Assembly: GCF_900102745.1 (NCBI RefSeq)
Contig: NZ_FMZF01000004.1
Span: forward strand, 434,001 to 498,000
Origin: Geodermatophilus telluris
Lineage (GTDB): Bacteria > Actinomycetota > Actinomycetes > Mycobacteriales > Geodermatophilaceae
DNA length: 64,000 nt
Direction: 5' to 3'
Numbering within the stretch: position 1 is the stretch's first letter; every line of letters begins with the position of its first letter. Made by a program: the position numbers and the translations under genes. Of the stretch, positions 26,627 to 35,835 are shown one piece after another. Below the pieces are notes generated by a model that was not told where the DNA came from, did no database searches, and saw nothing but the letters and a program-made list of their open reading frames with translations.

Positions 26627-28744
26627 TCAGTCGATCGTGATGGTGATGGTGCGCCGGCCGGTCGCGCGGACGACCTCCCCGTCGGCCCCGGCGACGCCGT
26701 CCTGCCCGGCCGGTGCCGAGCCGCCGGCCTCGCCCTGCAGCTGACCCTCGCCCCGCCCCTGCGGTCCGGCCATGGCCTCGTCGAGGCTCACCGTGCCGGT
26801 GGTGAGCGGGAACCCGGGGGCCGTGGGCCGCCAGTAGGTGTAGGTCCAGCTCGCGGCCCACCGGTAGGACCACGCCTGCGGCGTCCCGTTGGCCTTGAAC
26901 AGCAGCTGGTTGAACCGCACCTCGTGGCCGCTGCGCGGCAGGAGCACGTTGCCCGGGGCCGGCCGGTACTCGAACCGGTCGAGCTCGCTCGTCCCGTCGG
27001 CCGTGAGGGACCTCAGGGTGAACGAGTCGACCCGCACGGTGTTGATCCCCGGGTTGAACAGGCGGGCGTCGATCCGCAGGAAGGCCCGGCCGGCGACGAA
27101 CTCCACCTTCGGGGCGACGTCGGCCCACAGCCGGCTGGCCGCCTCGAGGGCGGCGCGCGCGTCCACCCGCCCGAAACCGGTGAAGTCGTCCCGGCCGGGC
27201 GTGCCGAGGTCACGGGCGGTCAGCTTGAGGACGTCCTCGACCTCCCAGCCGCGCAGCTGGGGGTCGACCGAGAGGACCAGCGCGGCGACGCCCGCGACGT
27301 GCGGGGTGGCCGACGACGTGCCGTTGAAGGTGGTCACGTAGTTGCCGCCGCCGTAGCCGGCCGCACCGGTGATGTCGGTCGTGTAGACGTGCACCCCGGG
27401 GGCGACGAGGTCGACCTCCGGTCCCCAGTTCGAGCCCCACCAGTTCTCGCCGTCGAGGCTGGTCTTGCTCTTGCGCTGGTCCCACTCGTTGGAGGCCCCG
27501 ACGGCCAGCAGTCCCCGGATCGAGGGCGACAGCCGGGCCGGGAAGATGACGCCGAGCTGGTCGCCGTTGCCGGCGGCCGCCGCCATCACGCAGCCGAGGC
27601 CGCCCCGGCCGTTGGTGGCCGCGTACTGCAGGGCGTTGGCCACCGCGGTGCTGGGCGCGAGGCTGTAGCTGTTGGACAGCACGTCCGCCCCGCGGTCCAC
27701 CGCGGTCCGGATGCCGGTGGCGGCCTTGGCGGCGTCGGTGTCCCAGGCGCCACCCCCGATGCCCTTGGCGATGCGCACGGGGAGCACGGGCGAGCCCGGC
27801 GCGACGCCGACACCGCCCTTGCCGTTGTCCTTGCGCATCGAGACGATCCCGGCGCACGCCGTCCCGTGGGCGTCGCTGCCGGCGGGGCTCGGGTCGTTGT
27901 CGCCGTCGTAGGCGTCGAAGCCGGGCAGCCGGTAGGAGATGTCCTCGTGGGCGACGTCGTTGCCCTCGTCGACCACCGCGACGCTGATCGCGCTGCTGCC
28001 GGTCGAGATGCCCCACGCCTCGGGCGCGCGGATCTTGGTCAGGCCCCACTGGGAGGCGAACCCGGGGTCGGCGAGCCCGCCGTCCCGGGTCCCGTCCGCC
28101 GTGCTGACCAGCGCGCTCATGTCGTCGACCGGGCGCGCCGGGGCGGGCACGCTGTCGAGGACCTGGACGGCGGGGCCGGGCGGCCGGGTGATCTGCACGA
28201 AGTTGGGCTCGGCGTACTCGACCAGCTCCTCCTCGTGGAGGGCGTTGGCCGCCTCGACCGCCGCGTCGTCGTCGGCCACCTGCACGAGGAGGGCGCCGGG
28301 CTCGGGGTGGTCGGTGCGCACCACCGCGGCGTGGTGGCGCGCCAGGACGGCCTGCACGGCACCGCCGTCCGCGCCCTCGCGGAACTTCACGATCACCTCG
28401 CCGTCGGGCACGAGGTAGACGCCGGGCGCACTCGCGGTCTCGAACACGGTGGGCCCGCCCGCGACCTGCTCGTCGTGCTCGAGGGCCTGACGGATGCCCT
28501 CGGTCGAGCGGGTGGCGGCCGCGCCGCCGTCGGCGCCGACGAGGACGAGACCGCGGTCCGGCAGCGTGATCACCCGCCCGGCGCCCGCGATGCCCGCCAT
28601 CCGCTCGGCGACGGCCGCCGTCCCCCGTTCGCCGCCCGGTGCCTCGCGGACGGCGACGAAGGTCGGCGACGGGGTGAGCTCCACCCGGTCGCCGGCGGCC
28701 CAGTAGGACCGCCGTCCGTCCCCGCGGGTCCCGTCACTGGTCAT
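26627..28744 (-). CDS. Subtilisin-like serine peptidase (family S8), no signal peptide
   Basis: A 705-residue subtilase. Catalytic Asp259 is in SVAVVDEGND, His293 in DAHGTACAG and Ser477 in FNGTSSATPHVAG; Asn393 (AAAGN) supplies the oxyanion hole. Residues 100-190 resemble a fervidolysin-type prodomain (GEVIVKFREGADGGAVQAVL, then YAEPNFVQ). After the catalytic domain comes a beta-rich domain (about 530-650) and a Gly/Gln-rich tail. The start at 28744 (MTSDGTRGDGRRSYW) has no hydrophobic segment, so export by Sec or Tat is not evident. The enzyme may act inside the cell or leave by another route. A terminator follows at 26554-26609. Confidence 0.93.
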   Translation of the reverse strand: MTSDGTRGDGRRSYWAAGDRVELTPSPTFVAVREAPGGERGTAAVAERMAGIAGAGRVITLPDRGLVLVGADGGAAATRSTEGIRQALEHDEQVAGGPTVFETASAPGVYLVPDGEVIVKFREGADGGAVQAVLARHHAAVVRTDHPEPGALLVQVADDDAAVEAANALHEEELVEYAEPNFVQITRPPGPAVQVLDSVPAPARPVDDMSALVSTADGTRDGGLADPGFASQWGLTKIRAPEAWGISTGSSAISVAVVDEGNDVAHEDISYRLPGFDAYDGDNDPSPAGSDAHGTACAGIVSMRKDNGKGGVGVAPGSPVLPVRIAKGIGGGAWDTDAAKAATGIRTAVDRGADVLSNSYSLAPSTAVANALQYAATNGRGGLGCVMAAAAGNGDQLGVIFPARLSPSIRGLLAVGASNEWDQRKSKTSLDGENWWGSNWGPEVDLVAPGVHVYTTDITGAAGYGGGNYVTTFNGTSSATPHVAGVAALVLSVDPQLRGWEVEDVLKLTARDLGTPGRDDFTGFGRVDARAALEAASRLWADVAPKVEFVAGRAFLRIDARLFNPGINTVRVDSFTLRSLTADGTSELDRFEYRPAPGNVLLPRSGHEVRFNQLLFKANGTPQAWSYRWAASWTYTYWRPTAPGFPLTTGTVSLDEAMAGPQGRGEGQLQGEAGGSAPAGQDGVAGADGEVVRATGRRTITITID

Positions 28745-28811
28745 GGTGGTCCTCCCGAACTGCTCCGTGTGCCTGTCCCGGCGATCGTCGGGAGGGGGGC
28801 ATCACGGCGCC

Positions 28812-28852
28812 GTCACCACCTCGTCACCTCCGACGCGGGACGAGGTGGTGAC
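28812..28852 (-). terminator. Hairpin terminator of the chemoreceptor gene
   Basis: A perfect 14-bp stem, GTCACCACCTCGTC (28812-28825) and GACGAGGTGGTGAC (28839-28852), with a 13-nt loop. It starts 7 nt beyond the stop codon. Confidence 0.82.
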
Positions 28853-28859
28853 CCACCGG

Positions 28860-30815
28860 TCAGACCTTGAACTGGGACACCAGCCGGGAGAGCTCCGCGG
28901 TCACCTCGGCCACCCCGTCGGCGGCCGAGCGCGCCTGCAGGGCGTCCTGCTCGGTCTCGGTGCTCACCGTCGAGACGGTGACGACGGCGTCGGCGATCGA
29001 CCCGGTGCCCTGGGCGGCCTCGGTGACCCCGCGGGACATCTCGCTGGTCGTCGCGGTCTGCTCCTCGACGGCGCTGGCGATGGTCGTCTGGTAGTCGCTG
29101 ATCTGGCTGACGACCTCGTCGATGCGGGCGATGGCGGCCACGGCGCGGTCGGTGTCGCCCTGGATGGCCTGGATGCGGCGGGTGATGTCCTCGGTGGCCT
29201 TCGCCGTCTCCTGGGCCAGGTCCTTCACCTCGGTGGCGACGACGGCGAAGCCCTTGCCCGCCTCGCCGGCGCGCGCGGCCTCGATGGTCGCGTTGAGGGC
29301 CAGCAGGTTGGTCTGCTCCGCGATGCCGGTGATCACCCGCACCACCTCGCCGATGGCCCGCGACGAGTCGCCGAGGGTGGCCACGGTCTGCTTGGTCGAC
29401 TGCGCGACGAGCACCGCCTCACCGGCGATCCGGGCCGCCTCGGAGGCGTTCGAGGCGATCTCACGGATGCTCACGCCCATCTCCTCGGCGCCGGCCGCCA
29501 CGGTCTGCACGTTGCGGGAGAGCTGCTCGGCGACGGCGGACACCTGCTGCGCCTGCGCGCTGGTCTGCTCGACCGACCCCGCCAGGCGCCCGGACACCCC
29601 GGACATGCCGGCCGAGAGCTCCACCAGCGACCCCGAGGCCCGGCCGATGCCGGTCACCGTGTCGGCCACCTTGGCGACGAAGCGGTTGAACGCCGCGCCG
29701 AGCCGGCCGATCTCGTCCCGGCGGCTCTCGTCCACCCGGGCGGTCAGGTCGCCGTCGCCGTCGGCGATCTCCTCCATCCGCGAGCGCAGCGCGTCCAGCG
29801 GCGCGACGACCCGGCGGGCGACGAGCAGGGTGGCGCCGGCGGCGAGCAGCAGCGTGCAGAGCGCGCCGACCAGGATCGTCGTCCGCAGGCCGTGGGCGTC
29901 GGCGAGGATCGCGTCCTCGGGGATCTCGACGAGCACCGCCCAGTGCTGGCCGGCGCCGACCTCGATCGGCGCGGCCACGTAGACGGTGCTGCCCTCGTCG
30001 CCCTCGACGGTGCGCTGCACGGTCTCGCCGTCCGCCACGGCGGCCGCGGCGATCTCGGCCACCGGGCCCGCGGCGGCGGCACCGACCTCGTCACCGGTCC
30101 GGTTGCTGCCGACCACCAGGCCCGCCGAGGACACCAGCGCCGCGCGGCCGACGTCGTAGGGGCGGATGGCCCCGACCTGCTCCTGGATGGCGGCCAGCGG
30201 CATGTCGACGCCGGCGACGCCGATCGTCCGCCCGCCGACGGCGACCGGGGTGGCCAGCGAGGTGATGAGCACCTCCTCGCCGGCGACCTCGTAGGGGTAG
30301 GGCTCGATCGCCACCGAGCGGCCGGTGTCCCGGGGCAGCAGGTAGTAGTCGCCGACGCCGGGGGTCTCGTAGCCGACGAGGGCGGTCACCGCGATGGTGT
30401 CGCCGTCGCGGTACCAGTAGGGCACGTAGCGGCCGGTCGCGTCGGTGCCCGCCGTCCCGGCGAAGGCGGCGTCGGCCGCGTCGAAGGCCTGCGGCTCGAA
30501 CGCCGACCAGACCCCGATCAGCGTGGGGTCGGCGGCGAGCAGCCGGGCCTGCAGGGCGTCGGCGTAGGGGCGGTCGCCGCGCCGGCCGTCGGTCAGGGCC
30601 GCCATCGCCTCCGCCAGCGACTCCGCGGTGCTGCGCTGCCGGCCGAGGGCGGCCTCGATCTCGTGCGCCTGCTCGACCGCCACCGCCGTGGCGTTGCGCA
30701 GGCCGTCGCGCTGCGCCTGGCCGGTGGCCAGCGTGGCGATCACCGCCACCAGGCCGCCGAGGGTGACGGTGAGGACGGTCAGGACGCTGACGACCAGGCG
30801 GGTCTTGACGCTCAC
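28860..30815 (-). CDS. Methyl-accepting chemotaxis protein with extracytoplasmic dCache sensor
   Basis: A 651-residue transmembrane chemoreceptor. TM1 spans about residues 6-28 ([21 protein letters not shown]). A dCache sensor domain follows ([41 protein letters not shown]). TM2 lies near residue 310 ([19 protein letters not shown]). Then comes a HAMP segment and a long signalling coiled coil with hairpin tip [32 protein letters not shown]. The GTG at 30815 has GGAG 7 nt upstream; another GTG lies 24 nt further up. Cache domains often bind amino acids or organic acids. No che or flagellar genes are in this window, so the partner array must be elsewhere. Confidence 0.95.
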   Translation of the reverse strand: MSVKTRLVVSVLTVLTVTLGGLVAVIATLATGQAQRDGLRNATAVAVEQAHEIEAALGRQRSTAESLAEAMAALTDGRRGDRPYADALQARLLAADPTLIGVWSAFEPQAFDAADAAFAGTAGTDATGRYVPYWYRDGDTIAVTALVGYETPGVGDYYLLPRDTGRSVAIEPYPYEVAGEEVLITSLATPVAVGGRTIGVAGVDMPLAAIQEQVGAIRPYDVGRAALVSSAGLVVGSNRTGDEVGAAAAGPVAEIAAAAVADGETVQRTVEGDEGSTVYVAAPIEVGAGQHWAVLVEIPEDAILADAHGLRTTILVGALCTLLLAAGATLLVARRVVAPLDALRSRMEEIADGDGDLTARVDESRRDEIGRLGAAFNRFVAKVADTVTGIGRASGSLVELSAGMSGVSGRLAGSVEQTSAQAQQVSAVAEQLSRNVQTVAAGAEEMGVSIREIASNASEAARIAGEAVLVAQSTKQTVATLGDSSRAIGEVVRVITGIAEQTNLLALNATIEAARAGEAGKGFAVVATEVKDLAQETAKATEDITRRIQAIQGDTDRAVAAIARIDEVVSQISDYQTTIASAVEEQTATTSEMSRGVTEAAQGTGSIADAVVTVSTVSTETEQDALQARSAADGVAEVTAELSRLVSQFKV

Positions 30816-30973
30816 AGGGACGCTCCAAGCGGGCACGCGGCGACGGGGGCTGTGCACCGGTCCTTTCGGCCGCCGCCGTGTGAGGTTGATCGCAACCGGC
30901 GCGGGTCCGGCGTCCCAGGAGACCCTCGGGCCACTCCTGCCCCGCGCGTCCCGGGAGTGCCGCGTCGGCGACC

Positions 30974-31888
30974 TCAGACCCGCGCGGCCGTCACCGTCCG
31001 AGGCGGCGGGGTGCTCTGCACCGGGGCCGCCGCGGCACCGTCGGCCCCCTCGACGCCGGGGACCGGCACGTCGGGCAGCGCGGGCGTGCCGTTCTGGACC
31101 TCCAGCTGCAGCCCGTGGAAGGTGCCGACGAGCCGGTCCAGGCGCGCCCGGCCGTCGAGGCCGGCGTAGTCGCCGACCTCGAGGTCGTGGGAGGCGATCT
31201 CGTAGCGCAGCTGCGCTCCGCCGAGGCTGTAGACGGTGCTCTTCTCCCCGAACTTCCCGAAGGACGTGAACGCGGTCAGGAAGCCGGGGACGGCGACGAG
31301 CGCGCGGTTCCACCAGTCCGACCCCGGGAAGAGCGCCGCCACGCCGGAGGCGAGGATGACGGCGGTCTGGCAGGCGAAGAGGAGACGGAACAGCCGCCGG
31401 CCCGACCTCTCCCACCGGTCCCGGACCCGGGTGATGTCCTTCAACACCGCTCGGCGGCGCGTCTCGGCCGACTCCTCGCGGTGGCGCTCGGAGGCCTCCC
31501 GGTGCGCCCGCCGCTCCCTGCGCCGCCGGCGCGCCTCGTCCTCGAGCTCCGCCAGGTCCTGCGACGCCTCGACGATGTCCTCCGGGACCTCGAGGACGGC
31601 GCGCACCGCGCCGCTGACCCACCCGTTCGTCAGGCAGACGAGGAGGACGGCGAACGCGGCCGCCACCTCGAGCACGATCCACACCGGGGTGAGCGTGCGC
31701 ACCGCCCACGGGAGCAGCGCGGCGGTGACCAGCAGCGCCGGAGCGGCGACGAGGCTGAGGCGCCGGAGCCCGCCCAGCACCCGGGCCCGCAGGATCCGCG
31801 CCCGGGCCTGGACGATCTCCTCGGTCAGGAGGTAGCCGTCCTCGTCCGTGACGTGGAGGGGTTCCCCTGCGCCGGTACCACTGGTCAT
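30974..31888 (-). CDS. Four-helix membrane protein resembling SLATT/DUF4231 domains
   Basis: A 304-residue protein. Two hydrophobic helices lie at about 39-85 ([38 protein letters not shown]). A long charged helix follows (about 95-160, [24 protein letters not shown] is its core, strongly coiled-coil-like). A second pair of helices comes next ([37 protein letters not shown]), then ...[19 protein letters not shown]. Two closely spaced helices followed by a Lys/Trp-poor E-rich helix starting at an 'LRYE' motif is the layout of SLATT/DUF4231 proteins, proposed membrane effectors of nucleotide-signalling conflict systems. ATG at 31888. No nucleotide cyclase or SLOG gene is adjacent. The SLATT assignment is tentative. 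Confidence 0.55.
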   Translation of the reverse strand: MTSGTGAGEPLHVTDEDGYLLTEEIVQARARILRARVLGGLRRLSLVAAPALLVTAALLPWAVRTLTPVWIVLEVAAAFAVLLVCLTNGWVSGAVRAVLEVPEDIVEASQDLAELEDEARRRRRERRAHREASERHREESAETRRRAVLKDITRVRDRWERSGRRLFRLLFACQTAVILASGVAALFPGSDWWNRALVAVPGFLTAFTSFGKFGEKSTVYSLGGAQLRYEIASHDLEVGDYAGLDGRARLDRLVGTFHGLQLEVQNGTPALPDVPVPGVEGADGAAAAPVQSTPPPRTVTAARV

Positions 31889-32045
31889 CGAGATCTCGCC
31901 CACTCGTCGGACACCACGGCCTCGCCGGACAGTACGTGCGCTCCGTCGCCGTCCCCGACCGCGAGCACGGCCTGTCGTCGCGCCGGCCCCGGGCGTCACA
32001 CGGGGCTCACGGCGCTCCCGGGACCGCGCGCGGACCCGGTCCGGC

Positions 32046-32080
32046 CGGGAGGAGCGGACGCGGCGCGCCCGCTCCTCCCG
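32046..32080 (-). terminator. Hairpin terminator after the zinc-ribbon protein gene
   Basis: A 12-bp perfect stem, CGGGAGGAGCGG (32046-32057) and CCGCTCCTCCCG (32069-32080), 7 nt past the stop codon of the zinc-ribbon gene. The rest of 31889-32045 holds the promoter side of the SLATT-like gene; nothing else was recognised there. Confidence 0.75.
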
Positions 32081-32087
32081 CGGTGCG

Positions 32088-32561
32088 TCAGTAGGAGTTC
32101 TTCGTCGTCAGCACGTCGCCGTCGAAGCAGAACTGGAAGACGTCGCCGAACTCGCCGCCCTCGCGGTTGAAGTACAGGCAGGACTGGTTGATGTCCGCGG
32201 CGTCGAGGACGCCGTCCTGCGTGAACTCCTGGGTGTCCTGGGGGACGGCGGGCGCCACGGCGGCCTCGACGTCGGCCCGGGTGGCACCGACCTGGATGGC
32301 GTCGAACGTCTCCTGGGAGATGGCGCTGGCGGCCTGCTGCTCGTCCAGCTGCTCGACCGCCTCGTTGATGCCGGCACCGAGGAGGGCCGTGCAGCCACCG
32401 ATGACGACGATCATGAGGACCGCGAGCCCGAGGAGGATCTTGAGGGCGAGGCTGCCCTTCTTGTACTTCTTGCCGCAGTGCGGGCACTTCTTGTCCACGG
32501 TCTGGGCCTGCGCACTGCAGTGGGGGCAGAGCTTCACGGGCGCAGTCAGCTGAGCAGTCAC
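32088..32561 (-). CDS. Zinc-ribbon membrane protein with BamE/SmpA-like C-terminal domain
   Basis: A 157-residue protein. The N-terminal zinc ribbon has two CPHC knuckles (LCPHCSAQAQ, KKCPHCGKKY), followed by a basic stretch and one membrane helix (LKILLGLAVLMIVVIGGCTALL, about residues 44-65). The outer part contains ISQETFDAIQVGATRADVEAAV, the short 'f..I..G.t...V' pattern seen in SmpA/BLIP-like domains, then a Cys-pair region (QSCLYF ... FQFCFDG). GTG start at 32561 with AGGACG upstream. Members of this type are common in actinobacteria and are uncharacterised. Orientation should be ribbon inside and C-terminal domain outside. Confidence 0.7.
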   Translation of the reverse strand: MTAQLTAPVKLCPHCSAQAQTVDKKCPHCGKKYKKGSLALKILLGLAVLMIVVIGGCTALLGAGINEAVEQLDEQQAASAISQETFDAIQVGATRADVEAAVAPAVPQDTQEFTQDGVLDAADINQSCLYFNREGGEFGDVFQFCFDGDVLTTKNSY

Positions 32562-32759
32562 AACACGTCCTGGGGTGGTGGCGGGGTCGTCCGCCGCTGG
32601 CATGACCGGGGAAACGTAGGCACGCCGTTCCGGTACGGCCCGATCTCCGTGTCCTGCCGTCGCGTGTCGTCGTCCACCCCGCACCGGCCGTTGCACCCGT
32701 CGCGGCAGTCACGTGCGCAGGTCGCGTCGCGGACCGCTCCGGGTGGGTACCGGCCTCCC

Positions 32760-33056
32760 GTGCCAGTCCGCAACCCGGCCGTCGCGGCCGCCGGCCAGTG
32801 GGTCGACCCCGACGACGGCGTCCGCTACCCCTCCGGTGAGGTGCACGCGTGGGAGCGCGGGCGCAACGAGACGGTCTGCGGGCTGTCGCTGTCGCGCTCC
32901 GGCCTCGCCCGCTTCCCGCACGTCAGCTGGGCCGACGTCCAGCCGGAGTCGGGCCGGCACGCCGAGGAGGTGGCCGACGTCTGCCGGCGCTGCCGGGCCG
33001 GGACGGGCGCCCGCCGCGACGACCGCGGCTGGACCCGGACGAACCCGCGGCCCTGA
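32760..33056 (+). CDS. Small Cys-containing hypothetical protein
   Basis: A 98-residue product from GTG at 32760 (MPVRNPAVAAAGQWVDPDDG). It contains VCGLSLSRSGLARFPHVSW and, 20 residues later, ADVCRRCRAG; a Cys/His set of this spacing could bind zinc but this is not certain. The frame is open far upstream, so the start is chosen by the change from poor to coding-like third positions. The ribosome site (GGTGGGTACC) is weak. It converges with the D-aminopeptidase gene, 3 bp between stops. I recognise no named family with confidence. Confidence 0.55.
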   Translation: MPVRNPAVAAAGQWVDPDDGVRYPSGEVHAWERGRNETVCGLSLSRSGLARFPHVSWADVQPESGRHAEEVADVCRRCRAGTGARRDDRGWTRTNPRP

Positions 33057-33059
33057 CCC

Positions 33060-33884
33060 TCACTCCGCGATCGCGCGCGCCAGCAGCACCACGGTGACGA
33101 AGGTCCGGTAGAGCTCCACGGGGTCGGCGTCGGTCATCGACACCTCGAGCGTCCCCGTCCGCCGCACGCCGACCACCCGGGTGGCCAGCTCGGCCAGGTC
33201 GGCGGTGCGGAAGCCGACCTCCAGCGTCGCGGGCAGCTCGATGCGCGGCGGCCGCGCCGTGCCGAGCCCCCGGACCGCGGCGGCCGCGCCCTCCCGGATC
33301 CGCGCGCACGCCTCCGCCGGGTGCAGGCTCTCCGCCGCGAACCGGGTGACCGAGCGCTTGACGACGACGGCCGCGACGTCCGGGCACACCCGCCGGGTCT
33401 CCTCCGCCGTCACCTCGTCGCCGGTGACCAGCACGACGGGCACCCCGTGGCCGAGGGCGACCAGGGCGTTGATGCCGGCCTCGCCCACCTCGACCCCGTT
33501 GAGCCGCACCCGGGCCACCGTGCGCGGGTCGTAGGTGTGCGACAGCGTCGAGGGCTCCCCCGCCACCGAGCCGTGGTAGCTCACGAGGAAGACGGCGTCG
33601 AAGGACGCGTCGAGCCCCTCCATCATGTACAGCGGCTTGTGCCGGCCCGAGAGGTAGCGGGCGTTGCCGAGCAGCTCGGCCGGCCGCAGGTTCTGCATCG
33701 ACGAGTGCGCGTCGTTGACCAGGAACTCCGTGGCCCCCGCCTCCTGGGCACCGGCGATGGCGGCGTTGACCTCGTCCTGCAGCAGCCGCCGGTAGTGCTC
33801 GTACTCCGCGCCCGGTCCCCGGCACTGGCCCCAGTCGACGACGCCTGCGGTGCCCTCCATGTCCGAGGACAGGTAGACCTTCAC
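33060..33884 (-). CDS. D-aminopeptidase (DppA, peptidase family M55)
   Basis: A 274-residue zinc peptidase of family M55, which removes N-terminal D-residues from peptides such as cell-wall fragments. The N-terminal KVYLSSDMEGTAGV holds the first metal ligands (Asp8, Glu10). FLVNDAHSSMQNL, LVSYHGSVAGEPSTLSHTYD and EVGEAGINALVALGHGVPVV are family blocks. GTG at 33884, preceded by GGGAGGAGCGTC. Families of this type decamerise. No dpp transport genes are next to it, so it may act in recycling of peptidoglycan peptides. Its start faces the GH13 gene, 225 bp away. Confidence 0.9.
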   Translation of the reverse strand: MKVYLSSDMEGTAGVVDWGQCRGPGAEYEHYRRLLQDEVNAAIAGAQEAGATEFLVNDAHSSMQNLRPAELLGNARYLSGRHKPLYMMEGLDASFDAVFLVSYHGSVAGEPSTLSHTYDPRTVARVRLNGVEVGEAGINALVALGHGVPVVLVTGDEVTAEETRRVCPDVAAVVVKRSVTRFAAESLHPAEACARIREGAAAAVRGLGTARPPRIELPATLEVGFRTADLAELATRVVGVRRTGTLEVSMTDADPVELYRTFVTVVLLARAIAE

Positions 33885-34109
33885 GACGCTCCTCCCGGCG
33901 GTCCGCGGGCGGGACCCTCCCCGCGACACGGTGCCGCACCCGATCGCGGATCGCCGCGCGGGTGCGGGCGCGCGGCTCCTACAGTGGAGTGCTCCCGGCC
34001 GGGCACCGTCGCCCCGCCCGGAGCCCCTCGGCCGGCACCCGCAGCCGCCCCGGTGCGCCGACGCACCGGCCCGCTCCTCCCGAGACCACTCCCCCAGGAG
34101 ACCGTGCCC

Positions 34110-35774
34110 GTGAACACCCCTGCCCCGAACCGGACCGCCGACGCGGACTGGTGGCGCCAGGCCGTCGTCTACCAGGTCTACCCGCGCAGCTTCGCCGACG
34201 CGAACGGCGACGGCCTCGGCGACCTGCCCGGCGTGACCTCGCGGCTGCCCTACCTCCAGCAGCTCGGCGTGGACGCCGTCTGGCTGAGCCCCTTCTACCC
34301 CTCCGCCCTGGCCGACGGCGGCTACGACGTCGACGACTACCGCGACGTCGACCCGCGGCTGGGCACCCTCGCCGACGCCGACGCGATGATCGCCCGGGCG
34401 CACGAGCTCGGCATGAAGGTCGTCGTCGACGTCGTCCCCAACCACAGCTCCGACCGGCACGCCTGGTTCCGGGAGGCGCTGGCCTCCCCGCCGGGCTCCC
34501 CCGCCCGCGACCGCTACGTCTTCCGCGACGGCCGGGGCCCCGACGGCAGCCGGCCGCCCTCGGACTGGATGAGCCACTTCGGCGGCCCGGCGTGGACCCG
34601 CGTGCCCGACGGCCAGTGGTACCTGCACCTGTTCGCCCGCGAGCAGCCCGACTTCAACTGGGACAACCAGGAGGTCCGCGAGGACTTCCTCGCCACCCTG
34701 CGGTTCTGGTCCGACCGCGGCGTCGACGGCTTCCGGGTCGACGTCGCCCACGCCCTGACCAAGGACCTCTCCGAGCCGCTGCGCGACTACGGCGGCGTGC
34801 ACCCCGACGCGATGACCGAGCTGCCCCTCGACGGCAGCCACCCGCTGTTCGACCGCGACGAGGTGCACGAGGTCTTCCGCGAGTGGCGCAAGGTGCTCGA
34901 CACCTACGACCCGCCGCGGTCGGCCGTCGCCGAGGCGTGGGTGACCACCAGCCGCCGGGTGCTCTACGCCCGGCCCGACGAGCTCGGCCAGGCGTTCAAC
35001 TTCGAGCTGCTGGTGCAGCCGTGGTCGGCCGAGCAGTTCCGCGTGGAGATCGACGCCGCGCTCTCGGCGGCCGCGGTCGCCGGCGCGTCGGCCACCTGGG
35101 TGCTGTCCAACCACGACGTCGTCCGGCACGCCTCGCGCTACGCGCTGCCCCCCGGCACCGACCTCGACGCCTGGCTGCTCGCCGACGGCGGGACGCCCGA
35201 GCCCGACGCCGACCAGGGCCTGCGCCGCGCCCGCGCGGCCACGCTGCTGATGCTCGCGCTGCCGGGCTCGGCCTACCTCTACCAGGGCGAGGAGCTCGGC
35301 CTGCCCGAGGTCGCCGACCTGCCGGCCGAGGCGCTGCAGGACCCGATCTGGGAGCGCACCGGGCACGCGCAGAAGGGCCGCGACGGCTGCCGGGTGCCGC
35401 TGCCGTGGACCCGCGAGGGCAGCTCGTTCGGCTTCGGCGACGGTGGCGCGTGGCTGCCGCAGCCGGCGTCGTTCGGCGCGCTGTCGGCCGAGGCCCAGGA
35501 CGGCGTCGAGGGCTCGACGCTGGAGCTGTACCGGTCGGCGCTGGCGCTGCGCCGGCAGCTGCAGGCCGACGAGTCGCTGCAGTGGGTGGACGCCGGCCCG
35601 GTCGCCCGCACCCACCTGCTGCACCTGCGGCGGGCCACCGGCTGGGGCAGCGTCACCAACTTCGGCGACGCGCCCGTCGACCTGCCCGAGGGCGAGGTGC
35701 TGCTGGCCAGCGGCCCGCTGACCGGCGGGCAGCTGCCGCCGGACACCACCGTCTGGCTGCGCACGCGGTCCTGA
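34110..35774 (+). CDS. GH13 alpha-glucosidase / oligo-1,6-glucosidase
   Basis: A 554-residue cytoplasmic glycoside hydrolase. Catalytic nucleophile Asp211 (GFRVDVAHAL), acid/base Glu275 (AVAEAWV) and transition-state Asp336 (LSNHDVVRH) are all present. The early VYQVYPRSFADANGDG and DVVPNHSSD motifs are standard. Start: GTG at 34110, 9 nt after AGGAG; a GTG at 34104 is too close. It should hydrolyse terminal alpha-glucosides (maltose, isomaltose, or trehalose-related). It resembles the actinobacterial aglA type, which in M. tuberculosis lies near glbO. A bidirectional 15-bp hairpin follows. Confidence 0.93.
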   Translation: MNTPAPNRTADADWWRQAVVYQVYPRSFADANGDGLGDLPGVTSRLPYLQQLGVDAVWLSPFYPSALADGGYDVDDYRDVDPRLGTLADADAMIARAHELGMKVVVDVVPNHSSDRHAWFREALASPPGSPARDRYVFRDGRGPDGSRPPSDWMSHFGGPAWTRVPDGQWYLHLFAREQPDFNWDNQEVREDFLATLRFWSDRGVDGFRVDVAHALTKDLSEPLRDYGGVHPDAMTELPLDGSHPLFDRDEVHEVFREWRKVLDTYDPPRSAVAEAWVTTSRRVLYARPDELGQAFNFELLVQPWSAEQFRVEIDAALSAAAVAGASATWVLSNHDVVRHASRYALPPGTDLDAWLLADGGTPEPDADQGLRRARAATLLMLALPGSAYLYQGEELGLPEVADLPAEALQDPIWERTGHAQKGRDGCRVPLPWTREGSSFGFGDGGAWLPQPASFGALSAEAQDGVEGSTLELYRSALALRRQLQADESLQWVDAGPVARTHLLHLRRATGWGSVTNFGDAPVDLPEGEVLLASGPLTGGQLPPDTTVWLRTRS

Positions 35775-35780
35775 CCGGCG

Positions 35781-35814
35781 CCGGGGCCGGGGAGCGCGTG
35801 CTCCCCGGCCCCGG
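35781..35814. terminator. Bidirectional terminator between GH13 and DUF4396 genes
   Basis: A perfect 15-bp stem, CCGGGGCCGGGGAGC (35781-35795) and GCTCCCCGGCCCCGG (35800-35814), loop GCGT. It lies 6 nt past the GH13 stop and 21 bp before the converging DUF4396 stop. Confidence 0.87.
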
Positions 35815-35835
35815 TCGTGTCAGCGGTGCCTCGCG

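Noticed and set aside
30884..30897. Palindrome GGTTGATCGCAACC upstream of the chemoreceptor
   Set aside because: Only 5-bp arms with a 4-bp centre; could be a regulator site but nothing else supports it.
33321..34109. Upstream extension of the GH13 frame
   Set aside because: It runs antisense through the D-aminopeptidase gene; the enzyme's own N-terminus and ribosome-binding site place the start at 34110.
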